DNA from: Alphaproteobacteria bacterium LSUCC0684 | GTDB taxonomy: Bacteria > Pseudomonadota > Alphaproteobacteria > Puniceispirillales > UBA1172 | Assembly: GCA_041228335.1 (NCBI GenBank) | Contig: CP166130.1 | Coordinates: forward strand, 310,001-374,000 | Length of the DNA stretch: 64,000 nucleotides | Direction of reading: 5' to 3' | Shown here: positions 17,341-25,561 of the stretch, in pieces | Numbering within the stretch: the stretch's first letter is position 1 | How the letters are laid out: each line of letters begins with the position of its first letter | Translations under genes and position numbers: made by a program | The notes under the pieces: model-generated | What the model saw: only the letters and a program-made list of their open reading frames with translations | What the model was told of the DNA's origin: nothing | The model's database searches: none

Positions 17341-18045
17341 ATGTTGACCGTGCGGGTCTGGCGCGGCGCGGAAGAAGGGGAATTTCAGACCTTCCGGATT
17401 CCCGCCCGTGCGCATCAGACCGTGCTTGATGTGGTGACCGAAATCCAGCGTCGGGAAGATCCAAGTTTAAGCTATCGTTTTGCCTGCCGTGTCGGGGTTT
17501 GCGGGTCCTGCGCGATGACCGTCAATGGCCGCGCCCGCTGGACCTGCCGGACTCATATCCGCAGCCTCGGGGATGGGCCGGTCACGCTTGAGCCGCTGGC
17601 CAATATGCCGCGGATCAAGGATCTTGCCTGCGACATGACCGGCTTTTTTGACAAATGGGGTGCGGCGGGGAATGATTTCATCAGCGCCCGCAGCCGCCGG
17701 GATGCGCCGGCCCGGGTGGATCCGTCTTCACCCCGCCGCGGCGAGGTCGATGCCGCCATTGAATGCATCAATTGCGGTGTCTGCCATGCTTCCTGCGATG
17801 TGGTGAAATGGAACGCCGAATATCTCGGCCCGGCGGCGCTGAACCGCGCCTGGTCGCTGGTCAATGACGAACGCCACACCGCAAGGAAGGCAACGCTTGA
17901 GGCGGCTCTTGGCCCCGGGGGGTGCAGCAACTGCCACAGCCAGGGCAATTGCATGACCGCCTGCCCGGTCGGGCTCAGCCCGACGCGAAGCATCGCCGGC
18001 CTCAAGAAAATGAGCCTTCTTGCCATGATCGGGGTTGATCCATGA
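17341..18045 (+). CDS. Succinate dehydrogenase/fumarate reductase-like iron-sulfur subunit
   Basis: A 234-residue protein; the ATG at 17341 is preferred over 17320 because of its ribosome-binding site. The N-terminal 2Fe-2S ferredoxin domain uses Cys49, Cys54, Cys57 and Cys69 (CRVGVCGSC motif). The C-terminal helical domain has Cys142/145/148/152 and Cys195/198/204/208 for the 4Fe-4S and 3Fe-4S type clusters. It relays electrons between the flavoprotein at 18733 and the membrane anchors. Its stop overlaps the next start (ATGA). Confidence 0.9.
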   Translation: MLTVRVWRGAEEGEFQTFRIPARAHQTVLDVVTEIQRREDPSLSYRFACRVGVCGSCAMTVNGRARWTCRTHIRSLGDGPVTLEPLANMPRIKDLACDMTGFFDKWGAAGNDFISARSRRDAPARVDPSSPRRGEVDAAIECINCGVCHASCDVVKWNAEYLGPAALNRAWSLVNDERHTARKATLEAALGPGGCSNCHSQGNCMTACPVGLSPTRSIAGLKKMSLLAMIGVDP

Positions 18046-18380
18046 TCGAATCTCGTCTTTATGCCTTGCAGCGTCTCAGCGCCGTTATCATGGCGCCGCT
18101 TGTCGGGGTTCATCTTCTGACCATCCTCTACGCCGTACGTGGCGGGTTGAGCGCCGAAGAAATCCTCGCACGGACCGAAGGCGTTACCATCTGGACAGTC
18201 TTCTATGGCCTCTTTGTCGTTGCTGTTGCCATCCACGCGCCGCTGGGATTGCGGAAAATTCTGGTGGAATGGGGAAGACTGCCGCGCCGCTGGGCGGGAA
18301 GGCTTGCCGCCGTGCTTTTTGCCGGTCTCCTCATCGCTGGCGGAAGGGCGGTGCTGGCGGTCTCAGGAGTGCTGACATGA
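18042..18380 (+). CDS. Succinate dehydrogenase/fumarate reductase-like membrane anchor 1
   Basis: A 112-residue protein with three predicted membrane helices (about 12-32, 48-70 and 86-108). Histidines at the helix ends (VGVHLLT, AIHAPLG) are candidate heme b ligands, as in SdhC-type anchors. It overlaps both the sdhB-like gene and the next anchor gene by four bases. Together the two small membrane proteins would make the quinone-reactive cytochrome b of the complex. Confidence 0.82.
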   Translation: MIESRLYALQRLSAVIMAPLVGVHLLTILYAVRGGLSAEEILARTEGVTIWTVFYGLFVVAVAIHAPLGLRKILVEWGRLPRRWAGRLAAVLFAGLLIAGGRAVLAVSGVLT

Positions 18381-18733
18381 TGGCGAGCAATCACGCTTCG
18401 CCCCGCCGCAGCGCCGGATATCTTGCCTTTCTTCTGCATCGGCTTTCCGGTCTGGCGCTGGCGCTTTTTCTGCCTTTTCATTTTCTGGTCCTCGGGCTTG
18501 CGATCGAAGGTGAGGCGCGGCTCGATCGCGTCCTTGCCTGGACCGATCAGCCGCTGGTCAAATTCGCCGAATGGGGGCTGGTGGTGCTCCTGACCCTGCA
18601 TCTGATGCTGGGCCTGCGGGTGCTGCTGCTCGAATGGGCACCATGGCGGGGGGATCTGCGTTCCGGCTGGATCGGCGGCGGGATCATCCTTGCTGTTCTG
18701 GCCGGGATCGGCTTTATCCTCGGGGTTGGGTGA
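18377..18733 (+). CDS. Succinate dehydrogenase/fumarate reductase-like membrane anchor 2 (SdhC-type)
   Basis: A 118-residue protein from the ATG at 18377. It carries the SdhC-type signature AFLLHRLSGLALALFLPFH (residues about 16-34), in which the HR..G part is typical of the cytochrome b556 subunit, and a second histidine in LLTLHLMLGLRVLLLEW. Three membrane helices are predicted. Its stop (TGA) overlaps the ATG of the flavoprotein gene. Heme b and quinone binding are inferred from the family. Confidence 0.83.
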   Translation: MMASNHASPRRSAGYLAFLLHRLSGLALALFLPFHFLVLGLAIEGEARLDRVLAWTDQPLVKFAEWGLVVLLTLHLMLGLRVLLLEWAPWRGDLRSGWIGGGIILAVLAGIGFILGVG

Positions 18734-20484
18734 TGCGAATAGAACGCCATGAGATGGATATTCTGATCATCGGCACCGGCGGGGCCGGTCTCTTTGCCGC
18801 CCTGCATGCCAAACAGGCCAACCCTGAACTTGACGTGACACTTGCCGTCAAGGGGCTGGTCGGCAAATGCGGCTGCACGAGGATGGTTCAGGGCGGGTAC
18901 AATGTCGCGCTCCAGCCCGGTGACAGTATCGAACGTCACTTCATGGATACGATTGTCGGGGGGAAATGGCTGCCGCGGCAGGATCTCGCGTGGAAACTCT
19001 GCGAGACGGCGGTGGAACGCGTGCAGGAACTTGAAAATGAAATCGGCTGTTTCTTTGACCGCAACCCCGATGGCACCCTGCACCAGAAGGCTTTTGCGGG
19101 CCAGAGTTTTGATCGCACAGCGCACAAGGCTGATCTGACCGGGATTGAGATCATCAACAGGCTGATGGAAAAAGTCCGGCAGGCCGGGGTGCGACGTCTC
19201 GAAGAGCACCGGGCCATCAGGCTTGTTCCCGCGAAGGATGGCTCAGGCATTGCCGGGGTCATGCTGATTGACATGCGCGAGGGCAGTTATCGCTATGTCA
19301 GCGCCAAAGCCGTGCTGATGGCGACCGGTGCCGGGCCCACGATGTACCGGTATCACACACCTTCGGGCGACAAGACCTGCGATGGCGTGGCGATGATGCT
19401 TGATTACGGGCTCGCCTTTCGTGATATGGAGATGGTGCAGTTTCACCCGACAGGGCTTCTGGGCGGGCCGGATACCCGCATGACAGGAACGGTGCTCGAA
19501 GAGGGGCTTCGCGGTGCCGGCGGGTATCTGCTCAACGGCGAAGGTGAACGTTTCATGGCAGGATACGATCCGGCCGGGGAGCGGGCGACGCGGGATATCG
19601 TCAGCCGCGGCATCTATCAGGAAATGCGTGAAGGCAGAACGACACCGATGGGAGGCGTTTATATCAGCATGGCGCATCTGGGGCCGGAGAAGGTTGAAAA
19701 AGCGTTTCCCGGCATGGTGAAGCGTTGCCGCGATTGCGGATTTGATCTTGCCGGCGGCCGGGTGGAAGTGGTGCCGACGGCGCATTACATGATGGGCGGG
19801 GTTGAGTTCAACATCGATACATCCACCGCCATCCCCGGGCTTTTCGCCGCGGGCGAGGATTGCGGCGGCGTGCATGGCGCCAACCGTCTTGGCGGGAACG
19901 GTGTTGCCAATTCAACGGTGTTCGGCGGCATAGCCGGGGACAGCATGGCAGCTTATGTCAGGGGCGTGGCCAGGCATCGAGACCCGGATGAAGCGGAAAT
20001 CGACCGGGCGGTGGCCGAGGCCGAAGCGCCGTTCAGTCTTCCCGCTGGTGATATTTTCGCGGCCCGCGACCGTCTGGCTGAGATCATGTGGGATGATGTC
20101 GGGATCATCCGCACCCGGGCAGGTCTTGAACGCGGGATGAAAGAGATCGAAAATCTTGCTGCCGAGATTGAAAAGATGGGGGTTCCCGATGGCAGTCGTG
20201 CCTTCAATCTCACCTGGCATGACCGGCTCAACCTGCGCTCGCTTGTGCTGGCCTCGCGGGTGATTGCCGCCTCGGCGCTGGCTCGCGAAGACAGCCGCGG
20301 CGCCCATTTCCGTGAAGATCACCCCGAAGCAGGTGATCTTGACCAGACCAGATATACCAAAGTCAGGCTGGCCGATGGCAAACTTTCCCTGTCGATGGAA
20401 AAAGTTGATTTTTCCATTGTCCGGCCGGGCGAAAGCCTGATCGACGGCGCCGCCGCCACGCCACCCGGAAATGCCGCGGAGTAG
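18733..20484 (+). CDS. Succinate dehydrogenase/fumarate reductase-like flavoprotein subunit
   Basis: A 583-residue FAD protein. The dinucleotide-binding motif IIGTGGAGLFAAL is at residues 12-24. Active-site motifs follow: FHPTGL, the EGLRG loop (residues about 255-262) and PTAHYMMGG. In classical SdhA/FrdA a histidine just before the AQGG motif binds FAD covalently; here the matching segment is GKCGCTRMVQGG with Cys48 at that place, so FAD may be non-covalent. The C-terminal helical domain is present. The protein is probably cytoplasmic, on the Fe-S subunit. Substrate could be succinate/fumarate or a related dicarboxylate. Confidence 0.88.
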   Translation: MRIERHEMDILIIGTGGAGLFAALHAKQANPELDVTLAVKGLVGKCGCTRMVQGGYNVALQPGDSIERHFMDTIVGGKWLPRQDLAWKLCETAVERVQELENEIGCFFDRNPDGTLHQKAFAGQSFDRTAHKADLTGIEIINRLMEKVRQAGVRRLEEHRAIRLVPAKDGSGIAGVMLIDMREGSYRYVSAKAVLMATGAGPTMYRYHTPSGDKTCDGVAMMLDYGLAFRDMEMVQFHPTGLLGGPDTRMTGTVLEEGLRGAGGYLLNGEGERFMAGYDPAGERATRDIVSRGIYQEMREGRTTPMGGVYISMAHLGPEKVEKAFPGMVKRCRDCGFDLAGGRVEVVPTAHYMMGGVEFNIDTSTAIPGLFAAGEDCGGVHGANRLGGNGVANSTVFGGIAGDSMAAYVRGVARHRDPDEAEIDRAVAEAEAPFSLPAGDIFAARDRLAEIMWDDVGIIRTRAGLERGMKEIENLAAEIEKMGVPDGSRAFNLTWHDRLNLRSLVLASRVIAASALAREDSRGAHFREDHPEAGDLDQTRYTKVRLADGKLSLSMEKVDFSIVRPGESLIDGAAATPPGNAAE

Positions 20485-20488
20485 AGCC

Positions 20489-21418
20489 ATGACCATCACC
20501 ACCGCCACGATCGAAGAAGCTGCTTTCACCATCATGCAGAAGGCGGCGATTGATATCCCGGAAGATTATCTCGAAGGCATCAAGGGGATGGCCGAAAAGG
20601 AGGATGGCGATCTTTCCGCTTTTGTGCTCCGGGCCATGCTTGAAAATTATGAGGCCGCAACCGAAGATCGCCGCCCCATGTGCGCTGATACAGGTCTGCC
20701 CCGATACTACGTCAAGATCGGCGACAGGGCGAAGGTTGAAAGTTTCGTCGGCCTGGATCGGGGGTTGCGTGCAGCCACCGCCCGCGCCACCCGTGAGGTG
20801 CCGCTCAGGCCCAATCGCGTGCATCCCCTCTGGCGGACCGAGCATAACAACAACCTCGGCATCAATGCCCCGGAAGTCGAATGGAGTTTTGAGCCGGATG
20901 CCGACTGGATCGACATCACCACCGTGCACAAGGGCGGGCTTTTCGGCAGCGACTACCGGATGCTTTTCCCCGGTGACGGGATCGACGGCATCAAGAGATT
21001 CTTTCTCGACACGCTGATCGCTTTCGGCAAACGCGGTCTTGCCTGCCAGCCGGCGATTGTCGGTGTCGGCATCGGCGGCTCCAAGGATACCTGCATGCAG
21101 TTGGGCAAGCAGGCCGCCTGCCTGCGCGTCGTCGGTGACCGCAACCCTGACCATAAGATCGCCGAACTTGAAGGCGAGCTGATCGAGCTTGGCAATTCCA
21201 TCGGCATGGGTGCCATGGGCTTTGTCGGCTCATCGATGGTGGTGGATTGCCATATCGAGGTCGGATACACCCATACCGGCGGCATGCCGGTGAGTGTTCA
21301 TACATTCTGCCTGTCGTCACGGCGGGCAACGGCGCGCATCCATGCCGACGGAAGCATCACCTACCGAACGAATCCAGACTGGTTCACCCCCTATATGCGG
21401 CGGGAGGGCATAGAATGA
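20489..21418 (+). CDS. Class I fumarase/L-tartrate dehydratase, alpha subunit
   Basis: A 309-residue protein starting four bases after the flavoprotein stop. It corresponds to the N-terminal half of class I (Fe-S) fumarases and to TtdA. Likely 4Fe-4S ligands are the cysteines in RPMCADTG, GGSKDTCMQLGK and SVHTFCLSSRR. The family reversibly hydrates fumarate to malate, or dehydrates tartrate. Coupled to a succinate dehydrogenase-like complex, it would convert succinate to malate via fumarate. It overlaps the beta gene by four bases. Confidence 0.9.
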   Translation: MTITTATIEEAAFTIMQKAAIDIPEDYLEGIKGMAEKEDGDLSAFVLRAMLENYEAATEDRRPMCADTGLPRYYVKIGDRAKVESFVGLDRGLRAATARATREVPLRPNRVHPLWRTEHNNNLGINAPEVEWSFEPDADWIDITTVHKGGLFGSDYRMLFPGDGIDGIKRFFLDTLIAFGKRGLACQPAIVGVGIGGSKDTCMQLGKQAACLRVVGDRNPDHKIAELEGELIELGNSIGMGAMGFVGSSMVVDCHIEVGYTHTGGMPVSVHTFCLSSRRATARIHADGSITYRTNPDWFTPYMRREGIE

Positions 21419-22092
21419 CGGCAACGAAACTGACAACGCATCACCTTGATCTTCCCGCAAGGCCTGAAGATATAGCAAGGCTGAAACCCGGGGATGTCGC
21501 CTATCTCAACGGCATCGTCTATACCGCGCGGGAAGGTGTCTACAACCGCGTTCTGGGCGGCGGGGAAGATCTGCCGGTTCCGGATCTGGCCACGTTGAGC
21601 AACGTCAATTTCCATTGCTCACCGGCGGCGGCCCCCGATGGCAGGGGCGGCTATTCCATCGGCGGGGTGACGGCGACGGCATCTTTCCGGTTTTCCAAAT
21701 GGATGGCGGACTGGCTGGACCTGACCGGCACAAAACTGGTGATCGGCAAGGGTGGGATGCCGCTTTCGGATTACAAGGACATTCTTGCGCCGCGCGGGGC
21801 GGTGTATCTGACCACGGTTGGCTATGGCACCGGGGCGTTGCTCGGCCGCGGCGTCAAGGGCGTCAGCGCGGTCCACTGGCTGGATGAGCTTGGCATCGCC
21901 CAGGCCATGTGGATGTTTGAAGTTGAAAAATTCGGCCCATTCATCGTCGACAGTGACTTTGAGGGGAATTCGCTCTTTGCCCGCCAGGGTGAGATCATCA
22001 ACGCGAAACTGGCCTCGCTCTACGACGGCCTGAAGCCGCCCGCCCTGCACCGCTATGGTGAAACCGATGACCGGAAAGACGAGCTGATGTAG
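21415..22092 (+). CDS. Class I fumarase/L-tartrate dehydratase, beta subunit
   Basis: A 225-residue protein from the ATG at 21415, inside the stop of the alpha gene. It corresponds to the C-terminal half of class I fumarases (TtdB-like): the KPGDVAYLNGIVYTARE opening, GPTAS-like region replaced here by GVTATASFRF, and IGKGGMPL are typical. The alpha and beta chains together form the active site. The LysR regulator gene begins two bases later, so the whole set from 17341 to 22973 is one operon. Confidence 0.88.
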   Translation: MTATKLTTHHLDLPARPEDIARLKPGDVAYLNGIVYTAREGVYNRVLGGGEDLPVPDLATLSNVNFHCSPAAAPDGRGGYSIGGVTATASFRFSKWMADWLDLTGTKLVIGKGGMPLSDYKDILAPRGAVYLTTVGYGTGALLGRGVKGVSAVHWLDELGIAQAMWMFEVEKFGPFIVDSDFEGNSLFARQGEIINAKLASLYDGLKPPALHRYGETDDRKDELM

Positions 22093-22094
22093 TC

Positions 22095-22973
22095 ATGCCC
22101 GATATCAAGACCCTCGAAACCTTCCGCTCGGTTGTCAATCATGGCAGTTTCAATGCGGCGGCCGAAGAAATGGGTGTATCGGTCAGCACCGTCAGCCTGC
22201 AGATGCGCAACCTTGAAACCTTCGCCGGCATGCTGCTTTTTGATCGTGGACGCAAACCCCTACCCTTGACACGTGATGGGCTTGCCTATCTTGACCGGGT
22301 TGATGCCGTGCTTGAGGCGTGGTCGGTGCTGAAACCTCGAAAATCTGCCGAGCTTGAAGAAGGGCATCTTCATATGGGAACGGTGCATACCGCGCTTGCG
22401 GGGGTGATGCCGGCAGCGCTGAAATGTATTCACGCCCGTTTCCCGAAACTCATCGTCACCATCACCCCCGGCCTCAGCCATGAGCTTGAGGCCCGGCTTC
22501 TGGCCGGGCAGATGGACTGCGCCTGTCTCAGCCTGCCGGACATGCCGGTCGGTGGGCTTGAATACCGGCAGGTCATCTCCGAGCCGCTGGTGGTGATTGT
22601 TCCTGCGGATCATCCGCATACCCGGGCGCCCGAATGCCTGCGGCAGGGACCATATATCAGATTTAACCCAAGGGCACGGGTGGGCGCATTGATTGAAAAA
22701 GCCCTTCGCCGGCAGAATCTGAAACTTGCATCGGCGATGGAGATCGACACCCTTGATGGGGTGGTGGCGCTGGTGGAAAACGGGCTTGGTGTTTCGGTCA
22801 TCCCGCTTTCGCGTGCCGCCAGGCTTCCGGCATCGATCCGGGTGATGGATCTGGCCGGTGATGCCGAACGCCATCTCGGGCTGGCCTTTCCCAAAGTGGG
22901 TCGGCAGGCGCATCTGATCGAGGCCATTCATGAATGTTTCAGAACAGCCCATGATGGCGCGGTTTCGGATTGA
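22095..22973 (+). CDS. LysR-family transcriptional regulator
   Basis: A 292-residue protein. The winged helix-turn-helix is at residues 1-62 (TFRSVVNHGSFNAAAEEMGVS, split pattern A...S...L), and the rest is the periplasmic-binding-protein-like effector domain. It is translated as the last gene of the sdh-like/fumarase operon, starting two bases after the fumarase beta stop. A dicarboxylate-responsive regulator of this operon is the simplest inference. LysR proteins usually stand divergent from their targets, so the co-directional position is slightly unusual. Confidence 0.88.
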   Translation: MPDIKTLETFRSVVNHGSFNAAAEEMGVSVSTVSLQMRNLETFAGMLLFDRGRKPLPLTRDGLAYLDRVDAVLEAWSVLKPRKSAELEEGHLHMGTVHTALAGVMPAALKCIHARFPKLIVTITPGLSHELEARLLAGQMDCACLSLPDMPVGGLEYRQVISEPLVVIVPADHPHTRAPECLRQGPYIRFNPRARVGALIEKALRRQNLKLASAMEIDTLDGVVALVENGLGVSVIPLSRAARLPASIRVMDLAGDAERHLGLAFPKVGRQAHLIEAIHECFRTAHDGAVSD

Positions 22974-23018
22974 TCCTTCTTGCAATCGCAGATAGGCTTT
23001 CTCCTAAAGGGGGTCAGC

Positions 23019-23621
23019 ATGAAACCGTTTCGTGTCTATGGGATCAGCGGCGCAGGCTCGCTCATCGCCGAATATCTGCTGGCGCTGGCCGGCGCTGAAT
23101 ATGAGCTGATCTGCCTGGAAAAGGAAGAACGTGATGGTGAAGCCTTCCGGCGTATTTCACCCACCGGCCAGATTCCGGCGCTCGTGACGCCTGAAGGTGA
23201 TGCATTTTGTGAAAGCCTGGCGATCACGCTCTATCTCTTGGAACGGTTTCCCGAAACCGGGATGATCGCCCCCGGGGGAAATCCTGACCGGTTGCAATGC
23301 CTGCAGTGGCTGTCGTTTCTGTCCTCCTCGCTCTATAACGCCAATCTTCGCTATTATTATCCGGACAGATTCGGCCCCGAGGATGGCGTCAGGCCGGTGG
23401 CGCAAGCCGATCGCCGCACCATCTATGATCTGATCGAAGCCCGGAAGGAACCCTATCTTGCCGGCGAGAAGATGAGCGCGGCGGATCTCTATCTCTATAT
23501 GCTTCTCTTCTGGGATGAAACCCTTGCGGATGAACTCGCCTCACGCCCCCGGATACGGCGCATCATCGCGGACGTCGGCGCCCTGCCTGCGGTGAGGGAC
23601 GTCATGGCCCGCCAGCCCTAG
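23019..23621 (+). CDS. Glutathione S-transferase family protein
   Basis: A 200-residue protein from the ATG at 23019, with AAGGGGG six bases upstream. The thioredoxin-like N domain shows the cis-proline region TGQIPALVTPEG and the glutathione gamma-glutamyl contact ESLAITLYL. The C-terminal helical domain includes AADLYLYMLL. The first residues (YGISGAGSLIAEYLLAL) have serine or tyrosine candidates for activating glutathione. The particular substrate cannot be inferred. Confidence 0.85.
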   Translation: MKPFRVYGISGAGSLIAEYLLALAGAEYELICLEKEERDGEAFRRISPTGQIPALVTPEGDAFCESLAITLYLLERFPETGMIAPGGNPDRLQCLQWLSFLSSSLYNANLRYYYPDRFGPEDGVRPVAQADRRTIYDLIEARKEPYLAGEKMSAADLYLYMLLFWDETLADELASRPRIRRIIADVGALPAVRDVMARQP

Positions 23622-23637
23622 GGTTTTAGGCGCGGAT

Positions 23638-25236
23638 CTAGCCCAGTGTAGGCGCGGGCAGGCCAGCCATCAGGCAGTTGATCACCGTGGTGTTACCGGA
23701 TTTGAGCGATTTGGCCAGCGCCGTTGCGGCTTCATCGGCGGTTCGGGCAAGAACACCTTTTGCCCCCAGCGCCTGCGCCATCCGGTCATAGGATGTGTCA
23801 TCGTCAAGCCAGCATCCTTCGGCGCGGCTGGCGCCATATTTCTTGAGCTGGATCTCGACTTCTGCTCCCCAGCGGCGATCGTTGCCGATGATAAAGGTGA
23901 TCGGCAGGGCAAGACGCCGGGCTGTTTCGATTTCCATGAAGGAAAAACCCGCCGTCCCGTCACCCATGAACGCAATCACCCGCCGCGACGGATTGGCCAT
24001 TGCAGCCCCGATCGCCTGCGGGATGGCCCCGCCGATGACCCCTGAAAGCCCGTTGATGATCATATGCTCACCCGGCAGCACCGATTGCGCCCATTGCCCG
24101 AACTCACCGCCATCGACCACCAGCAGGGGCGGCTCTTCCCCGATGGTCATTTGGTGAATCGCATTGAGAAAATCCCAGGCCACAGGAGATGAGGCGGCTT
24201 TCGGCGGTTTCGGCCGTTCGGCAAGGGCTTTCCGGACAGTTTCAAACCATTTTTGCGGCCCCTTGATCTTGCTCTGCTGGTCCAGCAATGTCTCCGCGGC
24301 ACTGATCGGGTCGGCCATGCAGCCCCAGGAAAGCCTGCCGCTGATAAGCGTGCTTGCCTGGGCGATGGTTTCAGCTTCGGCGGCAATCAGCGCCACCCGT
24401 GCCGCCGGTATGACGTCTTCATCGCCGCTGGCGAGAGTGAAATCGATATCCTTGTCGAGAAGCAGGATGCGATCTGCCGCTTTCAGGATTTTCTTTATCT
24501 GCCCAAGCCCGGGATCATTGAGCCCGCGCGGGTTCTGCATCGTGATGACCGGGATGCGCAGGGTTTTCATCAGTCTGGCCGCGAGATCACCGGAGCGGAT
24601 GGGGTGCAGCATCGGGCTTGTCAGGATCAAGGGTGCTTCAGCCCCGTCAAGGATAGACAGGATGGAATGAACATCCGCGTTTGTAAGCGGCATGTTTTCA
24701 GGCAGAAAACTCTCATCGGACGGGGGTGACGGCAGGGTTTCCGCGGTGAGGACATCTTCGGGCAGGGCCAGATGCACGGGCCCGGGACGGCCGGATCTGG
24801 CAAGGGCGATCGCGCCGGCAATGTCGTCGGCAAGCCGGGCGGCGTTGGTGCAGCGCCAGCTCTGTTTGACAAGCCCTGACGCTACGGCGGACTGGTCAAG
24901 TTGCTGAAACGGCCCCTGGCCATCTTTCGATACCGGGCTGTCACCGCTCAAAAGAAGAACAGGCGACTGCGACTGCCGCAGCGGATAAAGCGGCCCAAGC
25001 GAGTTGGTAAATCCGGGACCGGCGGTCACAAGGGCAACACCAACCTTGCCTGAACTGCGCGCATATCCATCAGCCATCCAGACAGCACCGGCCTCGTGGC
25101 GGGTATGGATCAGGGATAAAGGCCGGTCGATTGCGGCATCGAAAATGGACATGATCTGATTGCCGGAAAGACTGAAAATAGTATCCGTTCCTGATCTCGA
25201 AATTGTATCAATCAGTTGTTCGGCAGCCGTGATCAT
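23638..25236 (-). CDS. Thiamine pyrophosphate-dependent enzyme (acetolactate synthase-like)
   Basis: A 532-residue protein from the ATG at 25236 (weak GAGAA site). It has the three-domain layout of the POX/ALS family. The N-terminal Pyr domain carries the catalytic glutamate in HTRHEAGAVWMADGYAR, then a central domain, then the C-terminal PP domain with GDGTAGFSFME and a downstream asparagine (IIGNDRRW) that bind ThDP and magnesium. It is somewhat shorter than biosynthetic acetolactate synthases and has no small-subunit partner nearby. It lacks the sequence features of sulfoacetaldehyde acetyltransferase. Substrate unknown; possibly a 2-oxoacid decarboxylase or ligase. Confidence 0.83.
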   Translation of the reverse strand: MITAAEQLIDTISRSGTDTIFSLSGNQIMSIFDAAIDRPLSLIHTRHEAGAVWMADGYARSSGKVGVALVTAGPGFTNSLGPLYPLRQSQSPVLLLSGDSPVSKDGQGPFQQLDQSAVASGLVKQSWRCTNAARLADDIAGAIALARSGRPGPVHLALPEDVLTAETLPSPPSDESFLPENMPLTNADVHSILSILDGAEAPLILTSPMLHPIRSGDLAARLMKTLRIPVITMQNPRGLNDPGLGQIKKILKAADRILLLDKDIDFTLASGDEDVIPAARVALIAAEAETIAQASTLISGRLSWGCMADPISAAETLLDQQSKIKGPQKWFETVRKALAERPKPPKAASSPVAWDFLNAIHQMTIGEEPPLLVVDGGEFGQWAQSVLPGEHMIINGLSGVIGGAIPQAIGAAMANPSRRVIAFMGDGTAGFSFMEIETARRLALPITFIIGNDRRWGAEVEIQLKKYGASRAEGCWLDDDTSYDRMAQALGAKGVLARTADEAATALAKSLKSGNTTVINCLMAGLPAPTLG

Positions 25237-25561
25237 GGATATGTGGTTCTCGCTATCAAGGTGCAAATGATTACATAAAATGGGGAGCGACAGATTAACA
25301 ATCCTTGCCCCTGACATCCATTTTTGTATACCGGAGCATCTGGAAAAGAGCAAGAAAATGAAGGAGAAAACAGAAGGTGCAGGGCAAGAAAGGGGGATTT
25401 TGCTTGCCCCGCAATCCTGGAAATAGAGCAGGCTGGATGAAATTCAAGCAAGGAGGGGCAGGCTTTTGCAGAGGCTGGTCAAACCTCGGGGATATCAATA
25501 TCATGAAAAGCCATTGCCCCCTGATGGCGGCATCACCCGCAGCAAGGAATGGAGATATCGG
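25237..25561. other. 325-bp divergent intergenic region with a leader hairpin
   Basis: No gene is supported here. The region separates the TPP enzyme (leftward) from the dehydrogenase (rightward), so it must hold both promoters. The main structure is GGGCAAG (25382-25388) paired with CTTGCCC (25403-25409) around a G-rich, 14-base loop. It would lie in the 5' leader of the dehydrogenase gene if transcription starts to its left. Confidence 0.45.

Noticed and set aside
23638-25236. The TPP enzyme as sulfoacetaldehyde acetyltransferase (Xsc)
   Set aside because: It would complete the sulfonate pathway, but the N-terminal region and length (532) differ from Xsc and it is not near the sulfonate genes.
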